Shown: positions 1 through 11,954 of the stretch, one piece after another
How the letters are laid out: each line of letters begins with the position of its first letter
Numbering within the stretch: the first letter of the stretch is position 1
Assembly (NCBI RefSeq): GCF_921293095.1
Contig: NC_060251.1
Location: 99,558,566-99,622,565, forward strand
Length of the DNA: 64,000 bases
Reading direction: 5' to 3'
Source of the DNA: Ischnura elegans
Taxonomy: Eukaryota > Arthropoda > Insecta > Odonata > Coenagrionidae
Made by a program: the position numbers and the translations under genes
Notes under the pieces: generated by a model
Seen by the model: the letters and a program-made list of their open reading frames with translations, nothing else
Database searches by the model: none
Told to the model about the DNA's origin: nothing

Positions 1-95
1 GGGCGCCTTATTGATAGTTGGAATTTTAAGTATTTCATTGATTTTGCCCAGGTGAGGAAGAAATTTTATTTCAGAAACACGCGAAAAAATGATGT

Positions 96-228
96 CTACA
101 TTCTCTTTGGATTTTCACCACGTCAGATCGAAGGTGAACTTTGGACCTGAAGACGCTGACTACAATGTCAGCGAAACTGTTGTCGCCAAAAGCAAACGTA
201 GGTGGTGAAAACCCAAAGAGAATGCAGA
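96..228. repeat. Foldback (inverted) repeat
   Basis: Arms at 96-121 and 201-226 are near-perfect reverse complements; both contain CATTCTCTTTGG or its close variant followed by TTTTCACCAC. The centre has a second short stem, CGCTGAC at 154-160 facing GTCAGCG at 167-173, so the whole segment could fold into one long hairpin. No flanking target-site duplication was found. It could be the core of a foldback MITE or a chance inverted duplication. The rest of 1-484 shows no gene or other structure. Confidence 0.55.
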
Positions 229-626
229 GATTATCTGGTCAACGCTGTAAAAATCTTCGAAATATGCGAAAGAAACTTAACTTCGATGATAATGTGAATG
301 CTTGAAACACCTTGCTTGAGATTCTAAAATTTGATTTACGTGGAAGAAGGAAAAATGAAATATTACTTCAAACATGTGAAAGGAAGTTTCTCTAAATTTA
401 AAGGTTACATATCGAGAAGAGCTTAGAAAGTATGGGCGTCAGAGAAGACTATTTGAAATTAGACTTTGTTAGAATGTTTTTTCCTCATCCGTCAGCCTTC
501 CGATCACCTGCTGATTCCACGAGCACGAGACCGACTTAGCGCTGTCCCCCAGACCGTCGCGAGCCGCGCTCTTCAAGACTTTGGCCACCGATGTCCTCTC
601 GGCTGGTAGACTCGGAATCCGTAGCA

Positions 627-830
627 GGGGCCGTATTCTGTAACTCCAAACCGATCGGTGCGGCACCGATTCGTCGGGTGCGACGTCACACCGACTCCCG
701 GTAAGAAGTTGTGCGATTCTGTACGAACCCGATCGGTGCGGCACCGACGAGAGGACGGGAGATCGTCGGTAGCCGTACCGACAGCAAAAAGGTGTCGGTA
801 CGGCCACCGACTAGTGGGTTTCATGAACTC
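627..830. mobile_element. MITE-like element with GGGGCCGTATTCTGTA end
   Basis: The left edge reads GGGGCCGTATTCTGTA. The interior has two exact copies of the 19-mer CCGATCGGTGCGGCACCGA (651-669 and 729-747) plus diverged inverted versions near 768-815. The same terminal motif, in inverse orientation and again followed by a version of this 19-mer, occurs at 2530-2568, so this is a family with at least two copies here. The local G+C is much higher than the surroundings, and the short open frames across it overlap on both strands, as expected from a palindromic repeat rather than a gene. The right boundary is uncertain. Superfamily unknown. Confidence 0.5.
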
Positions 831-885
831 CCCGGTGCGCATTGTACGTTTTATTTTGTTTTTACCTCATCACCGAGTAAATAAT

Positions 886-1415
886 GAGGTTTTCTGCAAT
901 GTTATCTTTTCTGCCCCTTCGAATACGCCTCTATAATTCATTGTGTCATCATCTATATTAATTACCTTGACAGAAATATAAGATAATGGTTAATAAACAT
1001 GAGGTTTGCTAAAATATAATGACTTTCTCTCATTTATGTTACCACTTAAGTGAAATTTCACTCGCTTGTAATAGGCTTTATTTCTCTCTATCATCATTTA
1101 TTTGCTCCTTTGACATAAAAAAGATATTTTTGATTAAATATGAGTTTTTCCGTAATGTTATCACTTTATCTCACTCTGAATAGGAATCTCTCTAATTTGT
1201 AACAGGCAACTATATTTCATTTCATCGTCAGCCATTGATTCCCTTGACGATAAAAGAAGATATTTGTTAATAAGTATGAGGTTTACCGCAATATTATAAT
1301 TTTCTCTCGCTTGGAATGCGCAATTTATACACATGTATTTCACCCAATCACAATTTATTTACTTCCTCGTCATTACACTTCTTTTAATTACACCCAGCTC
1401 CATATTTTTAAAGCA
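886..1415. repeat. Degenerate tandem repeat, about 115-140 bp units
   Basis: Units start at about 886, 1001, 1142 and 1278. Each begins with a form of GAGGTTTNCCGCAATGTTAT and ends with a form of GATATTTGTTAATAAGTAT, with a TTTCTCTC-like block in the middle. Spacing varies (115, 141, 136), so the array is old. It resembles a short satellite or an expanded internal repeat of a transposon. No coding content was seen. Confidence 0.55.
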
Positions 1416-1769
1416 ATTTCCTAACTTGTTCCTCTAATATGACATTTACATTTGAATCCTACGTTCACGTTCCATGGTATGTTATTTTCGTCTGCTACGG
1501 TGCCAATGGCATAACCTTCCGTTGATAACATTTAGACGGAACTTACTTAATGACAACTATATTACTAAATCATGAATAAATAGCATTATACGGAACCAAT
1601 ATTTAAAAAAAGAAACTACGATCTCAAGGATAGTTTCAATAATTCATTCCAGCAACAACAATCTCCATCACATACCAACTTTATTGTGATGTTGTAATAT
1701 TGTTTCCTTCGATTCTGTAGGTACAGCATTACTACCACACATTATATAAGCATTGTTAACAACTTATCC

Positions 1770-2221
1770 GGTTAATGTCGCTCTCGTGGGGACTACCGAT
1801 GGTCAGTCGCCCAGTCAGTGGTCAGTTGGCATTCTTGGCTGTCGGACGCTTTGGGCCCGATAGGGCTTTCTCACCTCACCCCACAGATGACGGCTGCGCC
1901 GTTGCCAAGTCAAAAGGGGACTTTTAGCGCACATTGGACAAAATTCTTGAAAATCATCGTAGAAAGACGATAAAAAAAGGACCGTATTTCTGGTGTCATC
2001 AAGAAGACGATAAAGGCAATAAATTGTTGATAGCACGAGAGGAACTAGAAAATCAAAATTGTACTACACGTGGCCCACATGGGTGAGGGCCCTCCCGGTG
2101 TTTTGGGTCCATCCGTCGCGAGCTCGGACCCCGGGAAAGGGTCGGATTAGGCTCGGAGTCGAGGGTGAACCCTCATTTGGGCGACTGACCATCGGTAGTC
2201 CCCACGAGAGCGACATTAACC
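1770..2221. mobile_element. Non-autonomous DNA transposon (452 bp) with 8-bp TSD
   Basis: Perfect 44-bp terminal inverted repeats start GGTTAATGTCGCTCTCGTGG at 1770 and end with the complement at 2221. They are flanked by an exact 8-bp direct repeat ACTTATCC (1762-1769 and 2222-2229). The interior has no transposase. An 8-bp duplication fits hAT, P or Merlin; the GG terminus leans to Merlin, while the lack of a CA/TA start argues against typical hAT. The identical repeats suggest a recent insertion. The short frames at 1815-2036 and 2059-2277 lie inside it and are not genes. Confidence 0.8.
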
Positions 2222-2397
2222 ACTTATCCAATATCGATTATCTTAATCTAGCAATAAGTCGTAATTTCCGCAAATAAAAAGATTGAGAATGACGACAACA
2301 AACTTTGCCAATGAGTCTTCACTTGTTTTTACCCTTCTCATTGGTGGAGACACGTTAGATGACTTCCAACTTCGGATATATTCGGATTTTCCCTGTT

Positions 2398-2568
2398 TGG
2401 GAAGGAGAGGGAACCGTACCGACTGGTTTGATACCGACGACCATACTGAATCGCTGAATTAGCCGTCGTCGGTATGGAAACCGTCGTCGGTACGGAATGA
2501 TGTGCCGTCGGTGGGCTGGGAAGGGAAACCGACCGGTGCGGTACCGACGAAATACAGAATACGGCCCC
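2398..2568. mobile_element. Second copy of the GGGGCCGTATTCTGTA MITE-like family
   Basis: The right edge, read on the - strand, is GGGGCCGTATTCTGTA followed by TCGGTACCGCACCGGTCGG, the reverse complement form of the 19-mer in the 627-830 element. Several GTCGTCGGTA repeats occupy the interior (2460-2500). The overlapping frames on both strands here are repeat-derived. The left boundary is not clear. Confidence 0.45.
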
Positions 2569-2989
2569 AGGTCCGCTTTGGTGGCCACGGAATCGGATGG
2601 AGGACCTGGGAAACATAAAAGGAAGATCAGTGGCGCTGCGTCCGTCAGACATTATGGTTCTTTTGGATGGCAATTTTCACGAATATTACGAAAGAGGAAT
2701 AAATATGTTGTCACCCACAGCGCATTTAAATGGGTTTATAATAGTCACGGCGCTGATGGACAAACTGATCCGAGTTATATGGAGAAATAAGGAATTATTG
2801 GGGATATTAACGGAAATTTATATACTTGATTATCACTGAAATTCGAAAATTTTCAATGCTATTCCTCGCAATCGAAAACAGAATACTGCAAAATATATGT
2901 TAAAAAAGTGGATTGCCTTGCACTCATAACCGCGCCGCGGACATTATTGAAAACAGAATGAAATGCGACAGAGGAGGCGTAGGAAATCA

Positions 2990-3222
2990 GCCTTCTTTGG
3001 GGTGGAATCAGGCCTCCTCTTTGCTGTCTCCTTGGCATTTCCAATCGCCGGCGTGGTGCCCTCTGCATTAGCCTGCTCTTAACGAAAGGCGCCAAGGGGA
3101 CCACGGCTTAACGTCCCATCCGACGGACCGAGTGTTGCGCTTGAGAATGTCCTCCATACAACTTTCGATCAGGGATCGGGAAAGCTCTGAAAATCTATCA
3201 CAAAAACGGGATTTGAACGACA
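2990..3222 (-). mobile_element. SINE fragment, tRNA-derived family (family S1)
   Basis: Read on the - strand it starts near GTTCAAATCCCG, an RNA polymerase III B-box-like motif, and continues into a body with GGACGTTAAGCCGTGGTCCC and CCTTGGCGCCTTTCGTTAAG. The same body, in the same order, is found at 62345-62625 (more complete) and partly at 40812-40900. Copies in three places with different divergence define a dispersed SINE family. The A-box half and the distal 3' end are missing or diverged. Confidence 0.6.
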
Positions 3223-3239
3223 CGATTGATGCAATGAAG

Positions 3240-4368
3240 CTTATCATTGAAGTGTTCGTATAAAGGAAGGACGGCACAGGTATACCAAAAATGATTTGTT
3301 CATACTCCTAAATGAAGAGTTGAAAGAAAATTAAAAGCTTACCAAAATTGGCTAAATTTAACAGCAAGTGCCCATATTGGGGGCATGAAAACAGAGTGAG
3401 CAATATTTTAGTTGCCCATATTTCATAAGTTTTCAGAAAGACAGATCAAATCATATTTCAATTGCTCAAGTATTGACATACCTTGTTCTTTGCAGATAAT
3501 TTTTAATCTAGAAATCTAATAAACTACTATATTTGATAATTTTTTAAATTGACTATGCCTATATATTAGACGGATTCAATATGACAACCAGAAACAAAGA
3601 AAAAAACGGATGCCACAAAAGTCACCAAGCACACCAAAAAAATTCAGGCGATACTTCAAAATAGGAAAAAAATGAACGATGTACTGGGATCAAAAAGTTG
3701 GTTTGAATGTGGATTTCAAGTTTCTTTTGGGGGTGTGTTATTGATTCGGATATAAGTTAAGCCCATGGTAAATTTTATTTGAGTTGCAACTTCAAATCTA
3801 TGTATAATAATTGAATAAGGATTTAATGTGAAAAAAATTATCCTATATACCTTCTTTGAATAAAGCTCCTCCGTATTGTTTATGATTGGCAAGTGGATTC
3901 ATAAACACTTTAAACGAAATGTGTATATTTGTAAAAGTACCTTGACGCAATAAAATTAACATAACGGATCACTCTGCAACTATTTGCCGTGAAGCAAAAC
4001 CTTTATTAGTTAACTACGTAAACTACGAGCGTGTATGAATTCGCGAAATGAATGTCGGGTCTTTTTGTGTTGAGGGTGGCGCCTCGAGTCCCGCGCCGAT
4101 ATTTTGTCACCCCCCCCCCTAAATTCCATCCACAATCCTGAGGACTCTTCCTCACCCTGACCTCTGGCTCCACCCAACGACGCACTTCCCGACCGTCCTC
4201 GTAATGCAGTCGAACTGAAAATCAGGCCAACAATTTTGACTCTACCTCGGGCTATATGTGCATGACAACCTCCCCTCATATACTTAGTGATTCCCCGCCC
4301 TCTCATGGCTGTAAGTAAGGAGCAATGCGTCACTTAAGGTTTTTCCCCTCAGTCCTCATTCCTTCCCA
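3240..4368. other. No gene supported
   Basis: Mostly A+T-rich sequence without open frames, repeats or RNA genes that I can recognise. From about 4075 to 4330 the G+C rises and a poly-C run occurs near 4112; a 107-codon open frame on the - strand there has no recognisable content. This richer block lies just upstream of the exon-like segment at 4370-4436 and might be promoter-proximal. Confidence 0.4.
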
Positions 4369-4369
4369 G

Positions 4370-4436
4370 TAAAGTTTGAGCCTCACAGCGGTTTGGTTAG
4401 TGCTGAGATGTGGACGTTTGTCGCTGAAGAGTACTG
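4370..4436 (+). other. Possible untranslated exon
   Basis: The segment is preceded by a pyrimidine-rich tract ending TTCCCAG (AG at 4368-4369) and followed by a strong donor, CTG|GTGAGTATT, at 4437. It carries no convincing open frame. It could be an internal 5'-UTR exon, or the end of a first exon starting upstream in the G+C-richer block. Splice motifs alone are common by chance, so confidence is low. Confidence 0.25.
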
Positions 4437-4899
4437 GTGAGTATTATTCTCGTACATAACCAATTCCTCCATGCTATTTCTACTTATTTCATCTTAATTT
4501 TAGTGCAAGAATGCAGTGTTCTTTGGCAGTAGGATTTGGTCAAAATTAATGAAGTTGTTGTACCCGTATTCTGTTTAGACTTCTATCTTTCGTAACTGCT
4601 ATAAAAATCTGGTTCCATCAGCAATGTCTCGTGACGAAATGTATTACCACGTACGTGTTACTGTATGGATGAATGGAATTTGGTTCACATATTCGCATAT
4701 GTTTGGTTCAATTACAACTTTTCAGAAGTGTGCGTGAACTTGTACTAGATACAGAATCATGAAACAAGACCTAATTGCCTAATGGCTCAAATTGGTGGAC
4801 ATAGCAGGCATTTCCGCTGTGACAATTCCTTCTTGTCATTCGGATAGAAGTATGGTGTCATCAGCACTATTTTTGTGCTGTAGCTTAAGAGCATTTTCT

Positions 4900-5269
4900 T
4901 ATTATTTACAGTTTACGAAAGGTGGAGTGAATAATTCAATTAATCGATTGAATGAAGGTGCATGGCTAAAATCAAGCTTTCAACCACCCCAACGAAGGCT
5001 TCGAGTCAACCCTTGGAGTGTTGTCATCGGTCATACTGCTAGCAGTATGCATGTCTCAAGGAAATAATGTGAAGCTTCCTGCTGTGTTAGTGAACTACAT
5101 GAGCGAGTGTTCATCCAGCTATACAGTGAAGTGAAAGTGTCAATGGTTCATCTAAAAATTTGTTGTCTGTTGTGTGATCAGTGTGAAGTTTTAGTGTATG
5201 CGTGCATTTTGAAGAGTCGTTGTTTTAAAGCTGAGCTCTACCGCCGATGGCCCTGGCAGCAAATGAATG
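4900..5269 (+). CDS. Possible first coding exon (5'-UTR plus MALAANE...)
   Basis: A moderately G+C-balanced stretch ends in CCGCCGATGGCCCTGGCAGC and then a donor, ATG|GTAGGG, at 5270. The ATG at 5247 is in a good initiation context (GCCGATGG) and would encode MALAANE plus two bases of a split codon. Only 23 coding bases are present, so the protein cannot be identified, and the 5' edge is arbitrary. The transcript would continue in exons outside what I can recognise. It may equally be an unrelated ATG near a chance donor. Confidence 0.25.
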
Positions 5270-5299
5270 GTAGGGATTCTTCTCCTCTTTCAGTTTGAT

Positions 5300-8115
5300 T
5301 CAATATGAAGCTTGAAAATTCTTTTCAGATAATCATGTATAACAAACTTGTTTTAGCAGCAACTTTTTCTGATCAACAGGAGAATTCTTGGACGAAAATA
5401 TCGGCGTCTTTTTGAAAATGCACTATATAATTAGAATGATGAATCTAGTGTTTTTTGTGATATAGCGAGATTAGCTCGTTGGGTATTAAAGGTCATTTAT
5501 AATTTATTACAATTCGCTATTTATGTCTGGAGTGCTAATAGTGGTGGATAATTTTAATATCGTGTAGCCCGGAAACTAATTTTCACTGGCTCGACTTTTT
5601 GATTTGCAATGCGAAGCATAGTGAACTTACCAATGTTCTAATGCATAAGTTTTAAGTTTCAGCAGTCATGTGTCATGAGTTGAAATATTTTGATCAAAGT
5701 CCCAACAACATGCGGATATAATTGTCAAGGAAGTATGTATTTAGTAAAATTTTAGAGGAAAAAGTGAGATACTGAAGAACAACAGACTCGCTAATTGGGA
5801 GTGTTGGGTTAGAGAGAGAAACGTATTTGGTTGGGGGAAGTGGATTAACTTATTTCCACCTTCCCAATTCTCTGTCGACACATGAATGTGCCAACCTACG
5901 TGAAGCAGTGACCGCGGCGGACGGGACTACATTTGACCGTTTATTTCTCCTATGTCATCCACTCTGGTAAAATCCTGGCTGGATAATTTTCGAGTCGTTT
6001 TCCTGTGTCTCTCCTGAATGACATGACTTAAAAGGACGTACCACTACCTCTCGACCGAATACATCTTCTTAATTATGTTTATATTCGTGGACATATATCT
6101 TTCTTGGCACATAACTTGCTAAAATATAAAGCTTATTTTTTGCATTTTTGAGGGTAAATATCTTCAACCGATCTTTAAAATGCGGTTTAAATTTTAGACG
6201 CTCAGGTGGTAAATCAAGATTTCTGCATATTTAGGGATTAATTTTTTTATTTAAGATAATCCCTTCCCCGTACTTTTTCTTCGTCACGTAGTCCACGGAA
6301 AAATATAATGTTTGGTAGCTGGAGTAAAACCCGAGCCCTTTCCTGGTGTATTTCTCCCAATCATCGTGATTTATGTATGAACATTCAAGTATATTGACAA
6401 AATGTTTAGTCAGATTTAATCATGCTTAAGGGTTGCGAGGAGAACAAATGGTGTTCCTTCAACTTTTGATAAGGAATCCTCACTGGCCAAGTCTGAATTA
6501 CACATCCAGAAATATTCACAGTTAGACATGATGAAACATTCTGTTCCAGAAACGCGTTGATTTAAATCCATGAAATAGTTCAGTTAGTAGTTAGCAATTG
6601 ACAATCACTCAAGTAGAGGCGACCAAGGTATGAACTTGGCGAGTGCTGAAGCTGAAATTTATAGAATTATTTCTAGACTGCTTTTTCTTGCGGCACTCAA
6701 CTAACGCACACTATCACAGTTAATTGCTGTGATCTCAGACTGTCTCATAGGCATACCGCTTATTAGCTCATAAAGTGCGCAATTAACTGTTACTGACGAT
6801 GGTTATATTCGGAAGAAAGGTTAATGGCAACTTGTTATCATTTTTGACATGTTTAAACCTACTGAAGATGCCATTTTCTTTAATCGAATGAATAATAAAA
6901 TAAATTTAATAAACTATTATGAATTTATTTAATGCAAAGTTATTAATTCATATGATTGAATTATAACGATATTGCTTATCTCGAGTAAGATTCGACGATG
7001 AAAACAAAAAATTGTGGATGTCTTCACAAAAAGAAAATCAATCCTGGCATCCTAGTTCATATATTTTTCGTTGAGGTTGCTGGTTTCGCGGGTGAATAAT
7101 ATCTTTCCGATGGTTAATTAGGCTACAGTGTTTGTTGGAGAACTTGCCAGTATTTTCCGTAAGCGACGAATACGACCCTTGAATTGAAATTAATAATGCT
7201 CAATGTTGATTTCCTTCAATTTTAACGTTTTCCATCGTCAGTAAATATGATAAATGTATGACCATGAAGTGAATTGTTAAGGGGAGAGTTTCTATGCATT
7301 AATGCAAACGCAATTGTACTAATCGCATAATGGTAATGTCATTATCGCTAATGAAGTCCAATATATCTATTCACTGCCTATCTTCGCTATTCACTCTCGT
7401 TTGCAATTACTTTACGTGATTAGCTACTTAAGTGATATGTTGATGCCTGAGTGCAAAATTACAACCTTTGTTCACTTAGACATTAAAAATTCATGTTCTC
7501 ACTTACCTCAGTCAATGCCGTTGTTATTTCTTATTTGTAGTTCTGTAGATAGCTCATAGATACTGCTCTCCATTATCATTCCCCGGAATGAGACTGTGAC
7601 TTCAACGAACGAAGAAACGGCTGAAAAAGACTAAAAAAATAATTTATAAATTTAAATCTTGCAAAAATGTGATTCTATCAAAACGACGGTTTGTGAAGGA
7701 GTGGGGTGTGTTGTGTTTTCTTCGTGAGCAGGGGAGAAGGGGAGGTGCTTGATTGGAGACGACAGTTGAATGCAGACCGTTAGTATTTTAATGTATTGTT
7801 TTTCGTAAATCGATGATGTGTTCTGCAAACGTACCTTCTGACCTTCGGAGACGACTAGAAAATTCTGGAACATTGATCACGTGTTTCATGACCGTTGGCT
7901 CTTAAAGATTTTTCGCGCTATTTTTGTGTAACATCGCCAACTTGAGATCAAATCCTATTGGTTAAGCGTAGCATTGGTTCTCCGCGGGAAATATTTTTTA
8001 TTTATTATATATAGTATATCAACGTATTTAATAATGTATATTACTATATAAAATTTCAAATAACCCAATATGAACGATCTTTAGCGTTTTATACATATTT
8101 CGTTGCCTTAAAAAG
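5300..8115. other. Intron or intergenic DNA, no gene seen
   Basis: A+T-rich sequence with no open frame above about 75 codons, no RNA gene, and no terminal inverted repeats that I could pair. The 7652-7873 frame on the - strand has no recognisable motif. If the exon-like segments at 4.4-5.3 kb and 8.2-9.5 kb belong to one transcript, this is intronic. Confidence 0.4.
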
Positions 8116-8121
8116 AAATCG

Positions 8122-8236
8122 TATAAAAATTATCGTGACGTCACAGGAATGCGTCACAGGGCTGACTCAGTGTCAGAAGTACCCCTCCCTCAGTTCCTGG
8201 GCTGCACTTCGTGGCGAGATGTCTTGGGGTTAAGAG
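8122..8236 (+). promoter_or_regulatory. Promoter-like segment and possible first exon
   Basis: TATAAAA at 8122-8128 is followed by a full CRE palindrome TGACGTCA (8136-8143) and by an arthropod-type initiator-like TCAGT at 8167. A G+C-richer stretch then leads to a strong donor, TTAAGAG|GTGAGTACC, at 8237. A noncoding first exon running from about 8155 to 8236 is consistent with this. The spacing from TATA to the TCAGT is longer than ideal, and CRE palindromes also occur in nearby transposons, for example at 22.15 and 24.31 kb. Confidence 0.3.
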
Positions 8237-9392
8237 GTGAGTACCTGAACTATTCTTTTTGCCGATATTAGGCATTTTTGTATGATTTTTGATGCAACTC
8301 TCTGATGTAGAGAATAATTCACGAACACTATTGATTTAACTTTATTAAGTAATCGTGATCATAGCAACTATTATTTTGAACGAAACATTTTTTTACGCCA
8401 ACCGTTTTCCGTTCCAACTTTTAATACCATGTGAGGAATGTGCCTCCAAGTTAAAATTAGTGTCAGAGTAGTTTGTTTAAGGAACGCTGGTGATAGGAAA
8501 ACATCCCCTTCGATGACAATCGTCCTGGTTTTCCTCTCGACCCTGTTAATTTCAAATGGAAATGATTTTTTATGAAGAGCATTTCGGCTACGGAAGATAT
8601 GACCCACTTGATTAGCCAATGCTAATTTATGTGACGAATACCCGATTGCTATAATTGTGTGATCCCCTTTCGCGTAACTATGTATTCGTTTACGAGTGTT
8701 ATATGTGTAACTTTTGAAAATTGGATTTCGCTATGGAGTGCGAGTATTTGAAATGAGTTACCTGCGAGTAGTTTTAGCTTTGCATTTATCGTGTGTCCAA
8801 TAACATCGAAGATAACGGTTCGAATACAGAAATAATGATCCTAACGGCAATACTTTGGATTACTTTCAGTACTTTGGTATTTTATCGCTGTGACCGTAAT
8901 TTTAAGGTATTAACAGTAGACGAGGAACAGTGAGACAGTTTCGTTATTGATTATGAGAGAACTTGAAATTGCATAGTGTAGCTATTACTATTCTTGTTTG
9001 CTTTAAAGATTTTTTCTTATCGGTACCATAATGGCGAGTTATTCCACATATTAATGGTTTCTTAGAGGCTTTTATAGCCCTTAATATTTAAGCCTCGTAA
9101 GTTACAACAGAATAATCTCATTAAGATATTTGGTGACACTTCGAAACCGCTATGAAATAATAAGTCATAAATTTTGACGGGGATGTAAAGTAAGAGAACA
9201 TTGGCGATCATAATTGGATTTACAGCACTTCATTTGGCATTTTCTTTTTTACACACAGCTCTGAGGTCGTTAGTATCATAATTTGTGGTAATCTTTAATT
9301 TCACCATCATCTTGAGTTATGTGTTATGTTAACTGTATAATTTTAGGGCGTAATTAATTTGCCAACCTTAAAAGCGAAATTTTTCTTTTCAG

Positions 9393-9496
9393 GTGAACGA
9401 GTAAAATGGGGATAGCGAATCAATTCCGTGAAATGGGTGGGGTAAAATGGGGGAAAGCGATGAGGTTTCAAGGAAGAAGAAGCATTCGGGGAAATG
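9393..9496 (+). other. Internal exon candidate, 104 nt, probably noncoding
   Basis: It is bounded by a textbook acceptor (TTTTTCTTTTC-AG, AG at 9391-9392) and donor (AAATG|GTGAGTT, GT at 9497-9498). The exon is purine-rich (GGGGGAAAGCG, GGAAGAAGAAG), typical of splicing enhancers, while its flanks are A+T-rich. There are stop codons in two frames, so it may be a UTR or lncRNA exon. It lies 1.16 kb downstream of the promoter-like segment ending at 8236, on the same strand, and could be the second exon of that transcript. Confidence 0.4.
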
Positions 9497-9949
9497 GTGA
9501 GTTAATATAATTCTCTTTATTACTTGATATGTCTTTGAATATTCCCATATTTAGATCTTTTTTATCTTTGTCTCTCTTCATTGCTAGAGGTAAACGAAAT
9601 ACTGTGAGTTACGGAAATTTTAACGTATTATGTGAAAATTCTTATGATTGCATTTAATAATATACTATTTTTTGATGCTCCGAAAACCCTGATTTTACGT
9701 TTTTGACCCTTGGTGACTATTATGCCTTCGAAGGCCGCTAGGAGGAATGAAGGATGTTATTAGTTTACGTATCTCACGTAAATTTTGAGAGATAGCACTT
9801 AATATTTAATGATGCCACGTGGAGAGAGATGGAATATCTTAAATACTATTTAAATAATTCTTAATATGCGATATCCGAGGTATTACTTTTCGTCTCCCAC
9901 CGTACACTTGTCCCTCTATTATTGCCTTCTTCAGGTAATCATAATAAGT

Positions 9950-11950
9950 GCTCCAGGATACATCCGTTTATCGTTCTGCTTGCTCGGACATCCATTTAAT
10001 TTTCTTGTAGCCGAATAGCTATCAGTTTCTGCACCACAGTCATTGCCCAGGACCATGGAAAAGAATGCTCAAATATCAAGTTCTGATGAGTTGTCTCCTT
10101 GCTTTATGCTCTAATTTCCTGCTCATATAAGTGAGGTGATGCTTTATTTTTCTGAAAAGTTCTCTTCGCCTGGGCTATCCTAATGATTATTTCTTTCATG
10201 CTTCTTCCGCCGCTGGTTATTCTGCTTCCCAAATATTAAATTAGTCGACTTCTTCCAACGCTTGTTTCCCTAAGTTTATACTTTTCTTGGCTTCCTGTCG
10301 CTTGCTACATTCTATTCTTTTATAGTGATTTTCAAATTGCATAGGTCATTGTCGTCCTACCCATCTTCACTTTAATGTTTAAAAATTTTTCAATTCTCTG
10401 CTTAAGTTTCCTCGTGGATATTCATGCCATGGAGATTCCGAGCTTTTCTTTGATATAATCGGTCCCATTTTAGTTCTGAACTGATGAAATTACAGGAGAA
10501 ATAATTCGGCCTTGACGCACTCCGTTTCTAATTCCTGATTTTCCATAGATGTGTACACATTTTATCACGCCTACGTGTTTAGAGAAATAAATAGTGGATG
10601 ATTCACCTGTCATTGTTAAGTACACCTACTTATTTCAGAATAGGAAGCATTGAATTCCAACCCACGCAAGTTATGCGTCATATTGTAACTCGATATCTAT
10701 TTAAATTGCTTTTGTACTTGATCGCCCTCCATCTCATATAGATATTCAAACCATCTCTTCACATTGTATCAATTATCGGTCATGAGTTCTCCGTTGTGTC
10801 ACTTACGGTTAACATTTTACGCTTTTTATTTGAAAATTTTCAAGTTCCTTCCCCAAACGGGCCTCTACTTTTCCATGTACACGATGTTTTCGTATTCCTA
10901 GACCACGTTTCACTGGCCTGTCTGGCTTTATGACAAATGCCGTTCCCTATTTCAATTATTATTGTACTTTAGTGTGCCTTTAATGAGATTAAAGGCTTTC
11001 TGCGTGATCCAACCTTATGATTTCCTTCTATCAAGAACTTCTTTAGTTGTTTTCGTTAGCTCACTGATCAAGATTTTCTGACTCTCTTCCTCTAATTTCT
11101 CGGTCAGATATGATGCTAGATTATTCTGCACTGCTTACCGAAATTACACTTTCCTAAATCATTCTACTTGGTAAATGCTTTCCACCGCTCCGTTTCTTTA
11201 ATTTTGGGTAACATGACTTCGCTATTAAGTTATGACCTCTGTGGTTACATACCCTAGGGTAGCTTATGTTGTCCTTTTCCTAGTTTCTGAATCTGTTTTT
11301 GGTAGAATTCAATCAATTTAGAATCATCTCATGTATGTTGGTGTTTCCGTTGTGTAGATTTTACGGCTGTGAATATTTATTGTTGATTTTGCAACCACTA
11401 GCTTGTGATCTGTGTTAGTCTTTCGTTTTGGTTACAATATCCTTGCTTTCGGGAAATTCTCCAGTCATGACCTTTGCCGATGATATATTCACTTTCTGGG
11501 AGAATATTTACATTTTATTCATCTCTTCCTTGCTCTATTTCTTCTTTTTTTTCTTGACCTATTCCGCTTCTGCATTTTTTATCAAATCTTTTGTATGCTT
11601 ACAAACCTTCTGAGCTTCAGTAATTATGGGTTTTGGTTTATACCTCAGCCATTACCAACCTATCATTAAATTGTAAGTGGTCTTCTAATCTGCGCTCTTT
11701 ATTATCCCTATCCCCACTTCATTGTTACCTTTTAGCGATCCTGAGTGTATTTTTCCGTAGCATCCATTCCATAAGTTTCCCACTTCATGCCATTTCATTT
11801 CGCTAATTCTTAATACGTCGAGGATCATTCTTCATGTCTCCACCCACAAAGCGATAAAACATTACATCTTTAAGAAAATTTATCGCACTTGATGGATGTT
11901 CATCGCTCTTGTAGTCCTCGCATTGAATTTCGAATTGGTGACTATCTTTC
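9950..11950 (-). mobile_element. Decayed LINE (RTE-like), endonuclease-RT remnant
   Basis: No long frame survives, but reading the - strand from 10559 gives CVHIYGKSGIRNGVRQGR followed by IISPV. This is the conserved GVRQG...SP block of reverse transcriptase in RTE-like and related LINEs. Upstream on the same strand, near 11500, pieces such as NVNILPESEYIIG resemble the apurinic endonuclease region of such elements. Many stops and frameshifts are present. A second fragment with similar text lies at 35330-35800. Boundaries are approximate and the exact clade is unsure. The 61-codon + frame at 11428-11613 is a shadow. Confidence 0.5.
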
Positions 11951-11954
11951 TTTA

